A stretch of 64,000 nt of DNA from an uncultured Lachnospiraceae bacterium (GCA_900544445.1 UQVK01000003.1:1-64000); one strand, 5' to 3'. Counted from the first letter of the stretch, positions 24,101 to 30,124 are shown. Notes: generated from the letters alone by a model not told the origin. Program-made: numbers and translations.

Positions 24101-25454
24101 GGATATTACGGCAACCAAAACCTGGATCGACAATAGCGATGCATACCAGACCAGACCGGACAGTCTGTCCCTGACGCTTTACAGAACGACAGAGACAGGA
24201 AACTGGCAGGAAATTCCGGAGAATAAATGGGAATCCGTGAATGTGGAACCGGAAGTTACCCAAAATGGAGACGTCTGGACATACCTTTATAAGGGAGTGC
24301 CGCTGACGGATGATGATGGACTCAGTTATACCTATAAGGTTGAGGAAAATGACCTGGTGGAGGTCTCCTCGAAGGAATATCGTCTCGCGATCGCGGAAGA
24401 TGCTCCTGATGAAGCAAAAGGAGACTGGTATGTTTTCTCCCGCGGGACAACGGATCCCAAACTGGAACTGGTCAATACGCTTGATGGTCAGAAGAAGATT
24501 ACCCTGAGAAAGGTCTGGGAGGACAATAACGATCCGGATCTGCGAAAGGAAATTGAGATCAAGCTCGTCGGAACAATACTGGATGGCAGTCAGGTGGTTT
24601 ATGATCATACATGGAAACTGAATTCCAGTATGCTGGAAAAGCTGATATACGGGGTTATCTTTAAACAGCCGGACACCTGGATTTATGAGTTGACGGTAGA
24701 TAAATATGACGCTCAGCAGCGCTATATCACGTATACCGCAGAAGAAGTGAAAGTGCCGGAAGGCTATGATGTGTATTATGAAACAGACAGGGTCTTTGGC
24801 AATGCGGATGAATTGATGCATATCACCTTTACTGCCAGGAACGTGCGAGAGGGCAACCTGACCGTCACCAAAACCGTATCCGGCGGAAACGGAGACATCT
24901 GGAAAGACTGGCGCTTTACCGTAACGCTGTCGGATAAGACGGTAAACGGTACCTATGGGGAAATGACATTTAAGGATGGCGTGGCGACCTTCACCCTGAA
25001 GCACGGACAGACGAAGACAGCAACAGGACTTCCCGGCGGTATCACCTATACCGTATCGGAGGAGGAAGCCAATCAGAACGGCTATACCACAACCGCAAGC
25101 GGAGCGGGCGGAACGATTCCGATCGGAGGAACCGCCACAGCGGCGTTCACGAACCATAACGATCCTGAGGAAGAGCGCCGTGACGATGACGACGACACGC
25201 CGCCGACCACCGTATCGGCCAACGCCGTGCCGCCCGTATCAGCCCTCCCGATCATTCCATGGATTACGGGAGCCATCAACGGAGCGGGCGTACCTACCGG
25301 AGATATGGCAGCGCCGCTTCTTTACATCGGCCTTGCAGTGCTTGCACTGGCAGTAATCGTCATTGTGCTGATTACGGGAAAAAAGCGCAGGAAGAAAAGG
25401 CGCACATCCGGTCAGGCAGGAAGAAAACGAAGCAGGAGGAAAAATAGAAAATAA
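15156..25454 (+). CDS. Giant cell-wall-anchored Cna-B repeat protein, 3432 aa
   Basis: A surface adhesin or stalk. Visible in order: signal peptide (1-35, ends near STFAQQ); Ser/Gly/Glu low-complexity region with 12-residue repeats (to about 190); then about 20 Cna-B-type beta domains. Each domain opens with a motif like TKTWIDNSDAYQTRPDSLSL or its diverged forms (KxWxD...RP...L.LYR) and ends in YxVEE- or YYVKE-like strands. In Cna-B folds, the Lys of KxW and an Asn at the domain end form an isopeptide bond, which suggests a rod resistant to force and proteases. A C-terminal sorting signal follows: GVPTGD near residue 3378, a hydrophobic helix (LLYIGLAVLALAVIVIVLI) and a strongly basic tail. 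The RBS is AGGGGGT. The neighbouring class B sortase probably anchors it. Ligand unknown. Confidence 0.93.
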   Translation: MRQPVKRKRRKRARFLSALMAVVLLATTVPSSTFAQQTEESSTEETSTESSTTGSTSGDILNGSNEQNQSTSSSDENSGGNTSGSSSDGGEENISDSSSGGDENIPGSSSEGDENIPGSSSGGDENIPSPSAGEDEENIPGSSSDGSSSVGPSVPSSESSVEGTSVESSSVPEGGTSLPGDPENGQNGQDNEGLILKVEAYEGTAETVIYWVTEDGDAAERPAAGSYTQFKLYFSIDGGDDTELTNSTKGEVGLIDLPSVSTTDNGDGCGYRLHVEGLPSKLQYVSPETEAMEGVDQREDGEPLSVSWKIVPQDDLAEYTLHEVSDPAEVIYASKGAGWYYVKEAEQPSAPAEETEDEITVTGWRDSYSKTVFWADNQNEGEVRPSVGNYPLPKLYFTYTVTETEDSADMDSGENTSEDNENAGDEKTAGETDGSDSVEGSLTETVSGIELTEESMKQVGLTVMPEIRITDNGDSYTLTIGENILPASFERTRDGVKGTGSVEWEIVLQEVTGYDLVEVTEEDLNERPDEFFYAEATGTYYVIEGLEAEKEEETLEITGWAEESRSTVYWMDYNNGYGTRPDQVTPELYFTMSRKDGQEEEGCGKRLQLTEENLSKLGLESMPEFRMESKGTAQKDGEELQLVIKGAGGDPVPFTVDVYEVILDGESLPIALTRTVGEEKTEYIVEWEILPAEVEHYTRMEVTEDNLAQKQEEYPYVTGEGWYYVLDMGEEIAAYSEATVTVIETETVEQDIYWRDNNNESSNRPGSGKEEGDYLSSAYKPELHFKKIRLDESGNDTTDVIEGNLSETNKEQVYLEELPEMTIDDSSVSAWKLSAAGLPTTVEETDIYGNVTRYRIEWTLVPKSVNGYELVNVTDDTVDKYPSIKDTTGAGWYYMKTAPVTYDFVFHTGNPEKCDVDAAMAQIMNEFQLYYRAGSLDGKLPLSDEKIGFSYTVSGNTVTLSTQSVMKYNLDGSEIVFRVDLAEGAENAFDSLDGIIMDVEDSVKISFDNTQVPSHSGDTESAYSGGKIVLTLDGKTSYTAYKKWLDNGNKNLRPDGELQLWRFREGESFTTAARVDGTENTQNLKKDDYTITFGISETTDESGVTIVDSTLPKYDPEGYRYIYVVREYLESGGYTQVFGSVSEDGTVTDTLVGYGEGQSRASNDINLYNGGTLSNRISGTVETGATKLWNASAFQAEFTDVSVELKLQCRIKDSNDVWADAVGNNGEVITKKLGEDGFLAEELTGISFEQNASRYDALGRELEYRWIECGVYQGKGSTNNLFVPDADGEGGSFTLHQSGRDVLYRSDWVIQDGDPENGVPYTSTITNSVRDTIQYDVEKVWENGAGPHQVTLLLYRSTSEGITSGALVQITFDASGNLLEPIWTDSNQIIAGYDDIDAVQNDDGSEKWKASLTGLAEYDEEGRKYEYFLLEQSGFPTYETEKWGDDKENYRTKVINGPGSGNRIMVRKRWIDDGDDLHREAVTIGVYNKTTNDYIDKITLDNGIWYGFVGIGEVDPKDVYIVELQVGNEVLVKDPEKVQGPSADYSVSYQGTYHKYDVSYDEKNVDGTSTMAYIAINRRLGNVDLTVTKNWIAGDGEKREEIQNVLEKLPDDEKVTLNLKLVFTPEFAQEVADGTFEINYTTNQVRLINDNKSWTLIEGEREGSTGEAIQQINLDREVNQQKFYFYNLPKYDAAGSTARYTVEEVWIRTKDGKEMTIADMQADTAYADLLALWSEVHTEIEETDYQVSDNRGVADTQTIDVTNRLSGSKNITWYKNWHDGYNYDAGLRPDIYLDVYRLVHVDEISTKIEGVLNNYKWEYQQNSSNSNIKDRWEAQFTNLPKYDDLGYEIIYYAIERTQVNSTDFEYQDIGYLFESNPGESGQSGSNTVRELGTEWEIRDQNAVSEGLVYPLETVDGKDHYALREEGTFVNTVDAKITVAGRKIWSNLPDGFEDEHLPEITFTLWRTTNDPNDPNGTAEKVAEITMNAQDAIGVNNRFKIQYLGVNQYKKTTDADENPVVETDADGNPVVKFDPSATQENSEYEDLFPNGDYTETLIPKYSEAGDLYTYYVKETITAPEDGWENNLPYDISQVEGNSGNNFTLTNVYGSETGVITARKLLYLPVDTKVFPAVTLELRRRYETQNGVKTDWVKVDGAELTWKSTGDDSVEAAFKDAVKGSTGVWLEHDFTFTNLELYAPNGSPYEYQVREIKTSEGAYETWVTDGKIEMSAADGACTDANKATIEPGNNGKWYAYLVKNGKEYGITPTRNSSEPEASITFLNKAATQEGFTLKGTKRWMDLENIYGFRPTAEDFLKNLKLYRKTAQQPGGSAIDQEPVLEDEYEIQWDGPTNGDEWTYTVTGENGNILPQDAPNDMPWIYVVKETLEAGSPYMPSPNAEDENGKKTASAQQNKTENDVGTIGPLTNSILTSKPFQKEWTYTDGTQVTEDYLGFDLSVTFKLQVSDDNKVNWYDAEEYFSTNEIDVPQGFVFEKTLTGPIAGDVWSKEDSFTNLPIAVKVNETQKTLVWRVVESKIKYGNVEINVSVQPIADGEYTYTFEPNDELFTPGYHVGTSNNENTVIHRNVLNTADFKVTKTWVGDHNNAYQTRPATDAPGMDWEVCFVIQRSTDGTNWKTVKDSSNQAMVVYVTGTNEEDSKTVSVAGLPGADENGEPYQYRARELQPKEGSYADGNVAEKDILKDSNATFYDAYTVQYTGTSGTDAPVTIATNTLVSKDIYAQKIWQGSERVDVTLSLQYLKAADEKDEKNWVTIAEVTVDGKTDQSNLPYYETAGTEGKTATWNAIFGSVPKRMPGSYLPANTSETKYRVVETLVTSQPEDYKLISSGGSGTQNDPFTFTNTTVTSLSIIKNWYPTTTQKKGQVTVGIYRTTESDMANWKGEEKDQYIENEEWKKVTLSEGDGWKETLSDLIKYDSQGNRIFYYAREISVGCVPVSDTSFPFKVVYEDEKTNQENETQTTISNIELTDITATKTWIDNSDAYQTRPDSLSLTLYRTTETGNWQEIPENKWESVNVEPEVTQNGDVWTYLYKGVPLTDDDGLSYTYKVEENDLVEVSSKEYRLAIAEDAPDEAKGDWYVFSRGTTDPKLELVNTLDGQKKITLRKVWEDNNDPDLRKEIEIKLVGTILDGSQVVYDHTWKLNSSMLEKLIYGVIFKQPDTWIYELTVDKYDAQQRYITYTAEEVKVPEGYDVYYETDRVFGNADELMHITFTARNVREGNLTVTKTVSGGNGDIWKDWRFTVTLSDKTVNGTYGEMTFKDGVATFTLKHGQTKTATGLPGGITYTVSEEEANQNGYTTTASGAGGTIPIGGTATAAFTNHNDPEEERRDDDDDTPPTTVSANAVPPVSALPIIPWITGAINGAGVPTGDMAAPLLYIGLAVLALAVIVIVLITGKKRRKKRRTSGQAGRKRSRRKNRK
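15440..15575 (+). repeat. Short tandem repeats coding for Ser/Gly-rich stalk
   Basis: Imperfect 36-bp units encode SSSGGDENIPG-like 12-residue repeats near the N-terminus of the giant protein. They are a likely site for length variation. Confidence 0.7.
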
Positions 25455-25494
25455 AAGACACAGAGATTGAGAAAATAGCAGAAAGATAAGACGG

Positions 25495-25536
25495 AAGGGA
25501 CGGAATCTGGAAAAAACGGGTTCCGTCCTTTCTTTA
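25495..25536 (+). terminator. Terminator after the giant surface-protein gene
   Basis: AAGGGACGGAA / TTCCGTCCTTT stem with a 15-base loop and TCTTT after it. Confidence 0.7.
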
Positions 25537-25598
25537 TGCGAAATATTATCACCATCAGGGCTTGATGGCCGTCATAAATTATGGTAACCTGTTTTTTA

Positions 25599-25616
25599 GG
25601 TTAGATAAAACTAACC
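25599..25616. promoter_or_regulatory. Palindromic operator, GGTTAG-N6-CTAACC
   Basis: Perfect 6-bp arms with an ATAAAA centre, 47 bases before the DUF3793 gene. The same core (GTTAG-N6-CTAAC) overlaps the -10 box of the Fur-like operon at 30109-30124. Both flank iron-related genes, so a metal-responsive repressor of the Fur or DtxR type is inferred. Half-sites resemble DtxR/IdeR boxes, but the spacing is 5 bp wider. Confidence 0.6.
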
Positions 25617-25663
25617 AAATCAAAAACAACGCCGTACTGCACCGGAAACTGGAGGAGAAGTCG

Positions 25664-26287
25664 ATGCCGATTGAAGAAATCACCCGTTATTTACATACAG
25701 ATACCAGAACCGGCAGGAGAAATCTGCACATGATGCTGGCGCTTCACTGTGCGCCGTTTTTGAAGGGGATGAAGGAAAGCGCGATGCTTTCCCTCCCGAG
25801 AAATCAGGCGGTGGAGCTGGGAAGGCTGGCGGCACAGGCAGGACTGAACTGGTATTTCCTGTTTCATGAAGATGGAAAGGATATGGTTTTTCTGTATCGA
25901 AGGGATGCGTTCCATCGGTATCTGAGAAGACCGGATGTGGAGCGTTTTCTCGCGGAACGCGGATATTTTGAGAAGGACGGCAGCGAGGCTTTTCTGGCCT
26001 GCCGGATTCTGGGTGAGCTTTCGCGCAGAATGAAGCAGTATTTTGACGGGAAGGATGCGTTCCCTCATGAAGTCGGGGTGCTGCTCGGTTATCCCACAGA
26101 AGACGTGGAGGATTATATCCGCCTGGAGGGGAGAGATTTTCTCTTTGTCGGCTATTGGAAGGTATATCACAATGAACAGCAGGCGAGAAGATTGTTTGCG
26201 GCCTTCGATGATGCAAGAGAAAGAACCGTCCGGGAGGTTCTGGAGGGGAAAGAACTGCATCAGCTGTGCAGTCGGTACGCTTCCTGA
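25664..26287 (+). CDS. DUF3793 family protein
   Basis: A 207-residue cytoplasmic protein of a family common in Clostridia and often beside flavodoxin genes. Its function is not established. The start MPIEEITRYL is preferred because GGAGGAGAAGTCG lies directly upstream; the longer frame would read through the operator. Typical family features are the N-terminal LALHCAPFLKGMKESAMLSL block, a central FLFHEDGKDMVFLYR strand pair, and a C-terminal HEVGVLLGYPTEDVEDYI helix followed by FVGYWKVY. A flavodoxin follows after a hairpin-repeat leader. The upstream GGTTAG palindrome suggests metal control, so a role under iron limitation is inferred only. Confidence 0.85.
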   Translation: MPIEEITRYLHTDTRTGRRNLHMMLALHCAPFLKGMKESAMLSLPRNQAVELGRLAAQAGLNWYFLFHEDGKDMVFLYRRDAFHRYLRRPDVERFLAERGYFEKDGSEAFLACRILGELSRRMKQYFDGKDAFPHEVGVLLGYPTEDVEDYIRLEGRDFLFVGYWKVYHNEQQARRLFAAFDDARERTVREVLEGKELHQLCSRYAS

Positions 26288-26359
26288 GTCGGATGCTTTT
26301 TGAGACAGGTCTTTTTGAGAGAAGAAAGAACTTCAAAAAATCGGTGTTACGATACGGCA

Positions 26360-26488
26360 CCGCCCTTCGGCGGCGAAAGGAGAGGCGGAGAAACCTGCGG
26401 TTTCTCCTGGAAATTGGACTTGCGTCCAATTTCTCTGATCGAGAATCGAGTTGAAAGGAATGCCGCCCTTTGGCGGCGAAAGGAGAGG
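26360..26488 (+). repeat. Modular hairpin repeat A-B-C-A in the flavodoxin leader
   Basis: Four hairpins in a row: A1 CCGCC-CTTC-GGCGG (26360-26373), B GGAGAAACC-TGC-GGTTTCTCC (26387-26407), C GAAATTGGAC-TTGC-GTCCAATTTC (26410-26433), and A2 TGCCGCC-CTTT-GGCGGC (26461-26477). Both A units are followed by GAAAGGAGAGG. After A2 this is the ribosome binding site of the flavodoxin gene. It belongs to the family also seen at 43065, 50621 and 56796. Confidence 0.85.
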
Positions 26489-26490
26489 AA

Positions 26491-26928
26491 ATGGCACAGA
26501 TATCGGTAGTTTACTGGAGTGGAACGGGAAACACGGCACAGATGGCGGAGCTTGTTGCGGAAGGGATCCGCGAGGCAGGAAAGGAAGCGTCTGTGCTCAG
26601 CGTGGACCTGGTGAGCGCGGATGCGCTGAAGGAGGAAAAGGCATTTGCTCTTGGCTGCCCTTCCATGGGAGCGGAGCAGCTGGAGGAGAGCGTGATGGAG
26701 CCCTTCATGTGCGAACTGGACGGAGCGATTTCCGGCAAGAAGATCGGCCTGTTCGGTTCTTACGGCTGGGGTGGAGGAGAATGGATGCGTGAATGGGAAG
26801 AGCGCATTCAGAATGACGGCGCTTCCGTGCTGGATGGCGAGGGCGTGATTGCAAACGGCGCTCCGGATGCGGAAGCGGAAGAAGCCTGCAGGGCGCTTGG
26901 AAGATCGCTGGCGGCTGCAGCGGAATGA
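26491..26928 (+). CDS. Short-chain flavodoxin
   Basis: A small FMN electron carrier of 145 residues that can replace ferredoxin when iron is short. The N-terminal phosphate-binding loop is intact (VVYWSGTGNTAQMA). The flavin-stacking region GCPSMG and GSYGWGGGEWM also match the flavodoxin fold. The ATG at 26491 is chosen because AAGGAGAGG sits 3 bases upstream, at the end of repeat unit A2. The longer frame would start at a TTG inside the hairpin. It is downstream of the DUF3793 gene and probably shares its metal-controlled promoter. No redox partner is adjacent. Confidence 0.93.
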   Translation: MAQISVVYWSGTGNTAQMAELVAEGIREAGKEASVLSVDLVSADALKEEKAFALGCPSMGAEQLEESVMEPFMCELDGAISGKKIGLFGSYGWGGGEWMREWEERIQNDGASVLDGEGVIANGAPDAEAEEACRALGRSLAAAAE

Positions 26929-26982
26929 CTCGTTTGCAATAATGGATTAAAATAAATCAATAAAATTGATTAAATATGCACC

Positions 26983-27012
26983 TTGCGTTCTTCTGAAAAG
27001 CTGTGCTACAAT
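26983..27012 (+). promoter_or_regulatory. Promoter of the leuA T-box transcript
   Basis: TTGCGT, 18 bp, TACAAT; predicted start near 27019. Confidence 0.6.
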
Positions 27013-27018
27013 CATTAA

Positions 27019-27342
27019 AACTGAATAAGGCAAAAGCGAGGAAGAGGAATAGTAGCCGGACGTGAGGAAGCAGAGAGCTGCCGGAGGGTGCGAGACAGCC
27101 GGAAGCGGAAGGGGAACTGACCTTGGAGCAGCCTTTCTGAAGGCCGCATATGCGGCTGGGTAGGAAAGGACGGAATTTCCGCCGTAGAAAGGGAAAGGGC
27201 ATGACAGTGTCCGGTTTGAGTGCGGGAGAAGCAGCGCGAAAGGCGCAGCCTGTCCCGAAATAGAGTGGTACCGCGTGAAGTAGATTTGCGTCTCTATGAA
27301 AATCCTTAAAAAGGGATTTTCACAGAGGCGCTTTATTTTTGC
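27019..27342 (+). promoter_or_regulatory. T-box leader, leucine specifier
   Basis: Binds uncharged tRNA and then prevents termination. The T-box core AGAGTGGTACCGCG is at 27262-27275. The terminator has the TGAAAATCC / GGATTTTCA helix inside a GCGTCTCT / AGAGGCGC outer stem and ends in a T run (27332-27340). Stem I carries the AGAGAGCTGCCGGAGGGTG and CCTTGGAGCAGC landmarks. Aligned with the tyrS T-box of this window (GAA-TAC-ATC), the specifier reads GAA-CTG-ACC, so CTG (Leu) at 27117-27119. That fits leucine control of the gene that follows. Confidence 0.9.
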
Positions 27343-27358
27343 AGAAGGAGAGAATGCC

Positions 27359-29368
27359 ATGGTTGCGAAAGTCAGTGAAAAGTATGGAAGATCTTATTTT
27401 ATGCCGCCAGAGGTCACTTACGACTGGGTGAAAAAGGATATCATCGAGAAGCCGCCCGTCTGGTGCAGCGTTGATCTGCGGGACGGGAACCAGGCGCTGA
27501 TTGAGCCGATGAGCCTGGAGGAGAAGCTGGAGTTTTTCCGGATGCTGGTGAAGGTGGGCTTCAAGGAGATCGAAGTGGGATTTCCGGCGGCCTCGGAAAC
27601 GGAATACCGTTTCCTGCGTGAACTCATCGAGCGGAACATGATTCCGGAGGATGTGACCATCCAGGTACTGACCCAGGCCAGAGAACATATCATCAAAAAG
27701 ACCTTTGAGGCGGTGCAGGGAGCGCCCCATGCGGTGGTGCATCTGTATAATTCCACGTCCGTGGCGCAGCGGGAGCAGGTTTTTCATAAGAGCAGGGAAG
27801 AGGTGAAAAAGCTTGCGGTGGACGGCGCGGAGCTGCTAAAGAAGCTGGCGGAGGAAACGGAAGGAAATTTCACCTTTGAATACAGTCCGGAGAGCTTCCC
27901 GGGAACAGAGGTGGATTACGCGCTGGAGGTCTGCAATGCGGTGCTGGATGTATGGCAGCCCACGCCGGAGAAAAAGGCGATCATCAACATTCCCACCACA
28001 GTTCAGGTGGCGATGCCTCACGTATTTGCCTGTCAGGTGGAATATCTGCATAAGCATCTGAAGTACCGGGATGCGGTGGTTTTGAGCGTTCATCCGCACA
28101 ATGACCGGGGCTGCGGAATCAGCGATGCGGAGTTCGGCGTGCTGGCAGGAGCGGACCGGGTGGAGGGAACGCTGTTTGGAAACGGGGAGAGAACCGGAAA
28201 CGTGGATATCGTCACGCTGGCCTTAAATATGGTCTGTCACGGCGTGGAGCCGGGACTGGATTTTGGCAGCATCATGGAGATTCGTGAGACCTATGAGCGG
28301 CTGACGAGGATGCGGGTGTACGAGCGCGCCCCCTATGCGGGAGATCTGGTGTTTACCGCCTTTTCCGGTTCCCATCAGGATGCCATTTCCAAGGGCATGG
28401 CCTGGAGAAAGGAAGGGAAGAGCGGAAAACGCTGGGAGGTGCCTTATCTTCCCATTGATCCCAAGGATGTGGGACGGGAGTATGAGTCGGATGTGATCCG
28501 GATCAACAGTCAGTCCGGCAAGGGAGGCATTGCTTTCGTGCTGAAGGAAAACTTTGGAATTTCCCTTCCGGACGGCATGAAGGAGGAAGTGGGTTATCTG
28601 ATGAAGGGCGTTTCGGACGAACGGCATCAGGAGCTTTCTCCGGCGGATATTTATGATATTTTCGAGGAAACCTATATATCGCCCCGTTCGGTATTCGACA
28701 TTCCGGAATGCCATTTCCGGCAGACGGATGGAATCCGGGCGAGCGTGACCATTGAACAGGAGAAGGGAAGAAAAGAGATTGAAGCGCAGGGCAATGGACG
28801 TCTGGACGCGGTGAGCTGTGCGGTGAAGCTTGCCTTTGGCATCAGCTATCAGCTTGCCGTTTATGAGGAGCATGCGGTTTCCAGAGGCTCCTCCTCCAGA
28901 GCAGCGGCCTTTGTGGGCGTTCTGTATGAGGGCAGGATGTACTGGGGCGTAGGAATGGATGAGGATATCATCCGAAGCTCCATCTGCGCGCTGGTTTCCG
29001 CCGTCAACCGGCTTCTGGAAGCGGAATATATCAGTCAGGAGAGGGAAGAGCGGCTGATTCAGATCATGCAGTATATCAGAGAGCATTACCGGGATGTGAC
29101 GCTGGAAGCGCTGGCGGAGCAGTTCCATCTTTCCGGCCCCTATCTCTCCAAATATATTAAAAACAAGGCGGGTGTGACCTTCCAGGAGGCGGTCCGCGCC
29201 GTACGGCTGAAAAAAGCGGCGTCCGCTCTGGTAAAGACCGGCCAGACGGTGGAGGCGATTGCGGAGAGCGTGGGATATGAGAGCGTGGAGCATTTCAATC
29301 GTCTGTTTAAGAAGATTTACGGCATGACGCCGGTTCAGTATCGGAACCGGGAAGGTGAGCGAGGATAG
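27359..29368 (+). CDS. leuA: 2-isopropylmalate synthase fused to an AraC-type DNA-binding domain
   Basis: The first enzyme of leucine synthesis: condenses acetyl-CoA with 2-ketoisovalerate. Of 669 residues, about 1-555 form a complete yeast-type LeuA. The TIM barrel carries SVDLRDGNQALIEPM (near 37), HPHNDRGCG (near 245) and GNGERTGNVD, followed by a linker and the LeuA regulatory dimer domain with RGSSSRAAAFVGV. Residues about 562-665 form an intact double helix-turn-helix of the AraC family: VTLEALAEQFHLSGPYLSKY, then TVEAIAESVGYESVEHFNRL and FKKIYGMTPVQYR. The frame is continuous with no stop or shift between the parts. The start follows AAGGAG; the longer frame would begin inside the terminator. 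Leu T-box upstream. A leucine-sensing regulator is one inference; DNA targets are unknown. Confidence 0.95.
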   Translation: MVAKVSEKYGRSYFMPPEVTYDWVKKDIIEKPPVWCSVDLRDGNQALIEPMSLEEKLEFFRMLVKVGFKEIEVGFPAASETEYRFLRELIERNMIPEDVTIQVLTQAREHIIKKTFEAVQGAPHAVVHLYNSTSVAQREQVFHKSREEVKKLAVDGAELLKKLAEETEGNFTFEYSPESFPGTEVDYALEVCNAVLDVWQPTPEKKAIINIPTTVQVAMPHVFACQVEYLHKHLKYRDAVVLSVHPHNDRGCGISDAEFGVLAGADRVEGTLFGNGERTGNVDIVTLALNMVCHGVEPGLDFGSIMEIRETYERLTRMRVYERAPYAGDLVFTAFSGSHQDAISKGMAWRKEGKSGKRWEVPYLPIDPKDVGREYESDVIRINSQSGKGGIAFVLKENFGISLPDGMKEEVGYLMKGVSDERHQELSPADIYDIFEETYISPRSVFDIPECHFRQTDGIRASVTIEQEKGRKEIEAQGNGRLDAVSCAVKLAFGISYQLAVYEEHAVSRGSSSRAAAFVGVLYEGRMYWGVGMDEDIIRSSICALVSAVNRLLEAEYISQEREERLIQIMQYIREHYRDVTLEALAEQFHLSGPYLSKYIKNKAGVTFQEAVRAVRLKKAASALVKTGQTVEAIAESVGYESVEHFNRLFKKIYGMTPVQYRNREGERG

Positions 29369-29394
29369 GCGGAAAAAGGGCAGGAGATGGCAGA

Positions 29395-30075
29395 ATGTGC
29401 AGCAGATATCTGATTGGCGACGGAACCTTTGAGGCGCTGAAGGAAGGCTTTTTTGAGATACTGGACGAGGAAGGGGAGGACTTTTTTCTCCCTTTCCTCA
29501 GTCTGCGCGGGGATATCCGTCCCTCCATGGCAGCGCCCGTGCTGTTGCGGGAGACATCCGGGGAGAGGGAGATGGCAGAACGAGCGGACGGAAGAAAAGA
29601 GCAGGCTGCAGGAGCACCTGACCGACTCCGCATGAAAAAATACATCTGGGGTTTTCCCGGCGTGGAGGGAAAAGGGTTGATTATCAATGCCAGGTGCGAA
29701 ACCGCTTTGGATAAAAAGCTGTTTGCGGAGAGCGTACAGAAACGGCGGTGTCTGATCCCGGCGGCGGGCTTTTACGAATGGTCGGAGCGGAAGGACCCCT
29801 ACTTCTTTGCGCCAAAGGGCCCGGAGGACGGAAAGGGAAGGCTGCTTTTGATGGCGGGCTTCTATCGGAAGTGGGAAGGACAGGAGAGGTTCGTGATCCT
29901 GACCACACAGGCCAATCCATCCGTATGCGGGGTTCATCCGAGAATGCCGCTGATTCTGAACATGGAGGAAGCCAGAGAATGGCTGCGGGAGGACTGTGAG
30001 GTTTCCCGCCTCCTCGCAAAAACGCCGGAGGAGCTTATGCGGGAACCGCTGGGACAGCTCAGCCTGTTTTCGTAG
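29395..30075 (+). CDS. SRAP-domain protein (YedK/HMCES family)
   Basis: Forms a covalent thiazolidine link with abasic sites in single-stranded DNA and protects them. The 226 residues match YedK in length. The catalytic Cys2 (MCSRYL) is exposed after Met removal, so the start is fixed by it. Other active-site residues are Asn98 in NARCET, Glu128 in AAGFYEW and His181 in VHPRMPLIL. An acidic, low-conservation insert (about 45-75) separates the first strands. AGGAG precedes the ATG. It lies 26 bases after leuA-araC, so the two may be co-transcribed, which is an unexpected pairing. No SOS box is evident. Confidence 0.93.
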   Translation: MCSRYLIGDGTFEALKEGFFEILDEEGEDFFLPFLSLRGDIRPSMAAPVLLRETSGEREMAERADGRKEQAAGAPDRLRMKKYIWGFPGVEGKGLIINARCETALDKKLFAESVQKRRCLIPAAGFYEWSERKDPYFFAPKGPEDGKGRLLLMAGFYRKWEGQERFVILTTQANPSVCGVHPRMPLILNMEEAREWLREDCEVSRLLAKTPEELMREPLGQLSLFS

Positions 30076-30092
30076 GATGGGGCAATTCAGGC

Positions 30093-30124
30093 TTGACAAA
30101 ATTTATGAGTTAGAATATACTAAC
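30093..30124 (+). promoter_or_regulatory. Promoter overlapped by a GTTAG-N6-CTAAC operator
   Basis: TTGACA (30093-30098), 17 bp, TATACT (30116-30121). The palindrome GTTAG-AATATA-CTAAC (30109-30124) covers the -10 box, the expected geometry for repression. It precedes the Cys-rich protein and the Fur-like regulator and matches the operator at 25599. Confidence 0.75.

Noticed and set aside
25599-25616. Classical Fur box or classical DtxR box
   Set aside because: The arms fit neither spacing: Fur boxes centre on ATAAT repeats, and DtxR boxes have a 1-bp centre. Kept only as an operator of unknown owner.
26470-26490. Earlier start (TTG) for flavodoxin
   Set aside because: It lies inside the A2 hairpin and before the RBS; the ATG at 26491 follows AAGGAGAGG.
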